Shown piece after piece: positions 13,675 to 16,228 of a DNA stretch of 16,228 bases. Under the pieces are notes generated by a model. It had not been told where the DNA came from. It did no database searches and saw only the letters and a list, made by a program, of their open reading frames with translations. The translations under genes and the position numbers were made by a program. Each line of letters starts with the position of its first letter. Position 1 is the stretch's first letter. This stretch comes from RBG-16-66-20 sp036560705 (GTDB taxonomy: Bacteria; Pseudomonadota; Gammaproteobacteria; Burkholderiales; SG8-39), in contig DATBQR010000009.1 in NCBI GenBank assembly GCA_036560705.1, positions 1-16,228 on the forward strand, in the 5' to 3' direction.

Positions 13675-14103
13675 TCAGATCTCCAATGCTTTCGGTTGCT
13701 GCGCCGTGTGCGGGTGCTTGGCGTCGGCGTAAATCTTCAGTTTTCTCAGCATCGCGTAGCCGAGCGGGCCTTTCGGCAGCATGCCCTTCACCGCCCTCTG
13801 CAGCGCCCGGTCCGGAAATTTCGCGTGCAGCTTGCCGAAATCGGTTTCCTTGATGCCGCCCGGGAAATTGGTGTGGCGGTAGTATTTCTTGCCGAGCGTC
13901 TTGCGCCCGGTGACGCGGATCTTCGCCGCATTCAGCACCACGATGTAGTCGCCGGTATCGACGTGCGGCGTGTATTCAGGCTTGTGCTTGCCGCGCAGGC
14001 GCATGGCGATCTGCGACGCGAGGCGGCCGAGCACCTTGTTCTGGGCGTCGACGACGTACCAGCCGTGAATCACTTCCTCTGCTTTTGCGGCGAATGTCTT
14101 CAT
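13675..14103 (-). CDS. rplM: 50S ribosomal protein uL13
   Basis: A 142-residue large-subunit protein needed early in 50S assembly. What is seen: MKTFAAKAEEVIHGWYVVDA (1-20); VLGRLASQIAMRLRGKHKPEYTPHVD with the conserved LGRLAS and TPH; GDYIVVLNAAKI; GKKYYRHTNFPGG; and MLPKGPLGYAMLRKLKIY (about 108-125). Length equals E. coli L13. ATG 14101-14103 is used; a GTG immediately before it would add one extra residue. No strong ribosome site is visible before it (only CCAAGTG), which is unusual for a ribosomal protein and fits translational control in the leader. The leader contains a promoter (14209-14237) and a terminator-like hairpin (14139-14170). In E. coli L13 represses its own operon; here the sequence suggests leader control of some kind. 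Confidence 0.98.
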   Translation of the reverse strand: MKTFAAKAEEVIHGWYVVDAQNKVLGRLASQIAMRLRGKHKPEYTPHVDTGDYIVVLNAAKIRVTGRKTLGKKYYRHTNFPGGIKETDFGKLHAKFPDRALQRAVKGMLPKGPLGYAMLRKLKIYADAKHPHTAQQPKALEI

Positions 14104-14138
14104 CACTTGGCTGCTGGAGAAAAGGCGCGAATCTTATC

Positions 14139-14170
14139 AAAAAAACGGCGCAACCTGTTGAGATTGCGCC
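14139..14170 (-). terminator. Terminator-like hairpin in the rplM leader (possible attenuator)
   Basis: On the minus strand GGCGCAA (complement 14164-14170), a 10-base loop, and TTGCGCC (complement 14147-14153) are followed by G and seven T (complement 14139-14145). This is a full intrinsic-terminator architecture placed about 36 bases before the rplM ATG and about 32 bases after the likely transcription start. It is either an rplM attenuator or the terminator of transcription arriving from coq7, which has no terminator of its own. An 8-base repeat, CAACAGGT on the minus strand, occurs at 14153-14160 (inside the loop) and at 14177-14184. Confidence 0.65.
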
Positions 14171-14208
14171 AAATCCACCTGTTGGAGGAGGGTGGAGGAG
14201 ACAAACCC

Positions 14209-14237
14209 ATTATGCCGAAGTTTTTGTTGCATCGCAA
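14209..14237 (-). promoter_or_regulatory. Sigma-70-type promoter for rplM-rpsI
   Basis: On the minus strand TTGCGA (-35, complement 14232-14237) and CATAAT (-10, complement 14209-14214) are separated by exactly 17 bases, matching the consensus at 4/6 and 5/6. Transcription would start near 14202, giving a leader of about 100 nt that includes the hairpin at 14139-14170. The box lies in an AT-rich island within GC-rich sequence. Confidence 0.6.
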
Positions 14238-14252
14238 TATAAATAATATAAT
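14224..14252 (+). promoter_or_regulatory. Promoter for the osmC-like gene
   Basis: A perfect TATAAT (14247-14252) has TTGTTG (14224-14229) 17 bases upstream, a 3/6 match to the -35 consensus. Transcription would begin near 14259, just before an ATG at 14261 and about 28 bases before the preferred ATG at 14288. It overlaps the divergent rplM promoter, so the two may compete. Confidence 0.5.
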
Positions 14253-14287
14253 TTAAAATCATGCCATTAGAACATTCTGGGGGCCGT

Positions 14288-14704
14288 ATGGAATGCACGG
14301 TACGCTGGGGCGCAGGAATGACCTTCATTGCCGAGACTGGGAGCAACCACCTGGTGACGATGGATGGCGCCCCGGACGGCGGCGGCCGCAACCTCGCGCC
14401 GCGCCCGATGGAAGTCCTGCTCGCCGGCGCTGGCGGCTGCACTGCCTACGACGTAGTGGTTATCCTGAAGAAAAACAGCCAGGACGTCAGCGGCTGCGAG
14501 GTGCAGCTGTCGGCGGAGCGCGCGGCCGCGGATCCGAAGGTATTCACGAAAATCCATTACCGCTTCGTCGTGCGCGGGAAGAACCTCAAGCGGAGCCTGG
14601 TCGAACAGGCGGTGCGCCTGTCGCACGAGAAGTACTGCTCGGCAACCGCGATGCTCGCCAGGACGGCCGAAATCACCAAGGATTTCGAGCTAGTCGAAGA
14701 GTAG
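14288..14704 (+). CDS. OsmC/Ohr-superfamily protein, YhfA-like
   Basis: A 138-residue OsmC-family protein; the superfamily includes thiol-dependent peroxidases that reduce organic hydroperoxides. What is seen: the start MECTVRWGAGMTFIAETGSN, which resembles the E. coli YhfA N-terminus; LAPRPMEVLLAGAGGCTAYDVV (36-57) with peroxidatic-type Cys51; and LSHEKYCSATAML (111-123) with the second Cys117, plus the C-terminal AEITKDFELVEE. Both redox cysteines are present, and length fits YhfA (about 134). I prefer ATG 14288, with GGGGG four bases before it, over ATG 14261, which would add MPLEHSGGR without known counterparts and may be the leaderless alternative given the TATAAT at 14247-14252. The physiological role of the YhfA branch is poorly known. 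It ends two bases from the stop of convergent coq7. Confidence 0.9.
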   Translation: MECTVRWGAGMTFIAETGSNHLVTMDGAPDGGGRNLAPRPMEVLLAGAGGCTAYDVVVILKKNSQDVSGCEVQLSAERAAADPKVFTKIHYRFVVRGKNLKRSLVEQAVRLSHEKYCSATAMLARTAEITKDFELVEE

Positions 14705-14706
14705 CG

Positions 14707-15333
14707 TCAGATGCTGTAGGCCAGGGTGGTCATGACCTTTGCCGCCGCGCGCATGCCCAGCTTCACCGGCTCTGGAAGATCCGCGGCCCCCAGCGTAATG
14801 GCGTTCACGCGATGCTTCGCCTCGTCTTGGCGCATCCCTTCAATTACCGCTCGGCTCCTGCGGTCCTCCGGAGACAGCTCCGCCAGATGGCCGGTAAGAT
14901 GCTCCTCCACTTGGCGCTCCGTCTCCGCCAGGAAGGCGAGGCTCCAGCGGTCGCCGAGCGCGCCCGCCGCGGCACCGATCGCCAGCGACCCGGCGTACCA
15001 GAGCGGGTTGAGCAGACTCAGATGCCCGCCCAGTTCGCGAACGCGATCCGCGCTCCAGGCCAGATGATCTTCCTCCTCGCGCGCGGCCCGCTCCAGCGAT
15101 TCCCTGTTGCGCGAATCGCGCGCCGCAAGCGCCTGCCCCCGGTAGAGCGCCTGCGCGCAAACCTCCCCGGCGTGATTCACGCGCATCAGCGCCGCGGCGC
15201 GCGCCCGCTCGCCGTGGCCGCGCTCGCGATCGGCCACGCCTTCGGCCGGCGATGGACGCACTGCATGGTGGATGCCGGAGACCACGCGCAACGCGCGGTC
15301 AAAGTGCAGGATCAATGAATCAAGCCGCGACAC
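14707..15333 (-). CDS. coq7: Coq7-type 2-polyprenyl-3-methyl-6-methoxy-1,4-benzoquinone hydroxylase
   Basis: A 208-residue di-iron monooxygenase that adds the last hydroxyl in ubiquinone synthesis, working at the inner membrane surface; it replaces UbiF in many alpha- and betaproteobacteria. What is seen: MRVNHAGEVCAQALYRGQAL (50-69) with Glu57; REEEDHLAW with Glu87 and His90; AETERQVEEH with Glu139; RQDEAKH with Glu171 and His174, together the six di-iron ligands; and hydrophobic helices such as WYAGSLAIGAAAGALG. The start is GTG 15331-15333 (MSRLDSLILHFDRALR), which gives the usual length and has GGA eight bases upstream; the open frame further upstream runs through the porin terminator and is not used. 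A TAGAAT box lies at 15354-15359. No terminator follows the gene before the opposing osmC-like gene. Confidence 0.95.
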   Translation of the reverse strand: MSRLDSLILHFDRALRVVSGIHHAVRPSPAEGVADRERGHGERARAAALMRVNHAGEVCAQALYRGQALAARDSRNRESLERAAREEEDHLAWSADRVRELGGHLSLLNPLWYAGSLAIGAAAGALGDRWSLAFLAETERQVEEHLTGHLAELSPEDRRSRAVIEGMRQDEAKHRVNAITLGAADLPEPVKLGMRAAAKVMTTLAYSI

Positions 15334-15353
15334 GGATTTTCCATCTGCACACG

Positions 15354-15359
15354 ATTCTA
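15354..15359 (-). promoter_or_regulatory. TAGAAT -10-like box upstream of coq7
   Basis: TAGAAT lies 20 bases before the coq7 GTG, just after the porin terminator. A start near 15347 would leave a leader of about 14 nt. The -35 position falls in the T-rich end of the terminator and is weak. Confidence 0.4.
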
Positions 15360-15377
15360 CAAGGCACCGGGCGACGC

Positions 15378-15408
15378 AAAAAAAACGGGCGCCTTGCGGC
15401 GCCCGTTT
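15378..15408 (-). terminator. Strong intrinsic terminator after the porin gene
   Basis: An 11-bp perfect stem (15383-15393 with 15398-15408, core CGGGCGCC/GGCGCCCG) has a GCAA tetraloop on the minus strand. It is followed by eight T (complement 15378-15385), 28 bases after the porin stop. It fits a highly expressed outer-membrane protein. Confidence 0.95.
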
Positions 15409-15436
15409 GATATTGCTGTCTTCTTCTTGCTGCGTC

Positions 15437-16228
15437 TTAGTACGCGTGACGCATGGTGATGCTAAACAGCCTCGGGTCTTCACCCGCGGCCGGAGCCACA
15501 CCAACGCCCAACGACGTTGCAGTAAAGAGGTTGTAGTTGGAATTCGCGCTGTTGTTGATCCTGGCGTAAGTAACCGCGACGGACGTGCGCTTCGACAGGT
15601 CGTAGGCGTAGGAAACCGCGAACATCGTGGCTTTCGAGTTCGTGCCGGCGGCGAAGGCCTTATCGTTACCCGCCCGATCGAAGTGCGCGAAGATTGTGTT
15701 GTTGCCCCAGTTGTAGGACAACGGGATCGACCACGCCGAGCGGTTATTGATCGCTACGCCGGTGACGCTGTTCTTGATCTTCGACTTGTCCCAGGCCAGA
15801 CCGACACGGAACCCGTTCCATTCGTAGTGACCATACAGACGGTCGCCACGTTGATCCCCTGCCGCCTGAGCTGTACCCCCGACTGCGGCTGCAACGGCCG
15901 TAGCGTTATCCTGCTTCGCCGTCCAGTAGCTATAGCCGACCTGCCAGTTCTGGCCCGAGAAGTTCGGGTTCAGGTTCCAGGCGTTGCCGCGCCGGACAGT
16001 GCTGTTGATATCGGCTTCCGCAGCGAACGGGTTGGCCGAGTAGGCCACGATCATCCAGAACGGGCCGAAATCCGGCGTCTTGTAAAACACCACGTTGGTG
16101 GTACGCGTCGCGTTCGCGATCGATTGCGAAGCAGCACTGCCCGCGCCGGCCACGTAGGCGAGCAGCGAAACGCTGTTGCCGCGCAACGAGCCCTTGGTGG
16201 CCAGATAGTCTTCATTGTTGAAGTAGTG
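15437..16228 (-). CDS. Gram-negative general porin, C-terminal part (cut by window edge)
   Basis: The frame is open to the window edge, leaving 263 residues of the C-terminal part of a trimeric outer-membrane porin of the betaproteobacterial type. What is seen: alternating hydrophobic/polar beta strands with aromatic belts (GQNWQVGYSYWTAKQ, RLYGHYEWNGFRVGLAWDKSK, AWSIPLSYNWGNNTIFAHFD, KATMFAVSYAYDLSKRTSVAVTYARINN), a TPDFGPFWMIVAYS strand, and the final strand DPRLFSITMRHAY ending in Tyr, the aromatic C-terminal signal read by the Bam complex. YDLSKRTSVAVTYA is a segment typical of this porin family. A TTG at 16184-16186 could be mistaken for a start, but coding sequence clearly continues upstream (NNEDYLATKGS). 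The signal peptide, promoter and constriction loop lie mostly outside. Ion preference cannot be judged. Confidence 0.93.
   Translation of the reverse strand, partial: HYFNNEDYLATKGSLRGNSVSLLAYVAGAGSAASQSIANATRTTNVVFYKTPDFGPFWMIVAYSANPFAAEADINSTVRRGNAWNLNPNFSGQNWQVGYSYWTAKQDNATAVAAAVGGTAQAAGDQRGDRLYGHYEWNGFRVGLAWDKSKIKNSVTGVAINNRSAWSIPLSYNWGNNTIFAHFDRAGNDKAFAAGTNSKATMFAVSYAYDLSKRTSVAVTYARINNSANSNYNLFTATSLGVGVAPAAGEDPRLFSITMRHAY

Noticed and set aside
11709..13853. Plus-strand open frame of 714 codons across DUF6776-like, argC and rpsI genes
   Set aside because: It lies opposite well-conserved genes, has the Arg/His-rich composition of an antisense frame in GC-rich DNA, and shows no recognisable domain.
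14104..14106. GTG one codon before the rplM ATG as start
   Set aside because: It would add one residue to the universal MKTF start; ATG is preferred.
15334..15504. Longer N-terminus for Coq7 running through the porin terminator
   Set aside because: It contains the terminator palindrome and unconserved sequence; the GTG at 15333 gives the usual family length.
16184..16186. TTG as the start of a short porin-like gene
   Set aside because: The frame and porin-like sequence continue upstream to the window edge, so the gene is simply cut.

Overview
The window is a GC-rich, tightly packed piece of chromosome from a Gram-negative bacterium, most likely a betaproteobacterium. The evidence is a Coq7-type ubiquinone hydroxylase, an A-type Fe-S carrier (ErpA) next to a bactofilin, an anmK / M23 peptidase / tyrS neighbourhood, rplM-rpsI, and a beta-barrel porin with a C-terminal aromatic residue. 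This assignment rests on gene content and order only. No tRNA, rRNA, CRISPR array, insertion sequence or integrase is visible, and no gap between genes exceeds about 190 bases.

Left end (1-3583, minus strand): a molybdenum sulfite-oxidase-family enzyme is followed, through two ATGA overlaps, by the alpha and beta halves of a sulfopyruvate/phosphonopyruvate-decarboxylase-type TPP enzyme. Next come a small exported Ala/Pro/Lys-rich protein with a strong terminator, a TlpA-like thioredoxin, and the start of another TPP enzyme that runs off the edge. A C3-sulfonate route (sulfopyruvate decarboxylation plus sulfite oxidation) is an attractive but unproven reading. This is the least ordinary part of the window.

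Middle (3623-8133): on the plus strand, a ChaC-type gamma-glutamylcyclotransferase overlaps a two-domain VOC/extradiol-dioxygenase-like gene. Convergent to them is a minus-strand unit, tyrS - metallo-beta-lactamase-fold lactonase-like hydrolase - PatB/MalY-type C-S lyase, with junctions of -4 and +2 bases. The two units share their stop codons (CTAA).

Right-centre (8198-13673): an M23 cell-wall endopeptidase and anmK (anhydro-muropeptide recycling) are coupled on the plus strand. Facing them is the minus-strand series rplM-rpsI | argC - DUF6776-like membrane protein - bactofilin - erpA, with an intrinsic terminator just before argC and another after erpA.

Right end (14104-16228): rplM has a promoter and a roughly 100-nt leader that contains a terminator-like hairpin, suggesting attenuation. 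osmC (YhfA-type) is divergent from rplM. coq7 is convergent to osmC. A porin, cut by the edge, ends in a strong terminator.

Recurring themes are 4-base start/stop overlaps (six co-directional cases), TAGAAT-like -10 boxes before several starts, UUCG-loop terminators, and terminators placed only 12-20 bases before the next co-directional gene.
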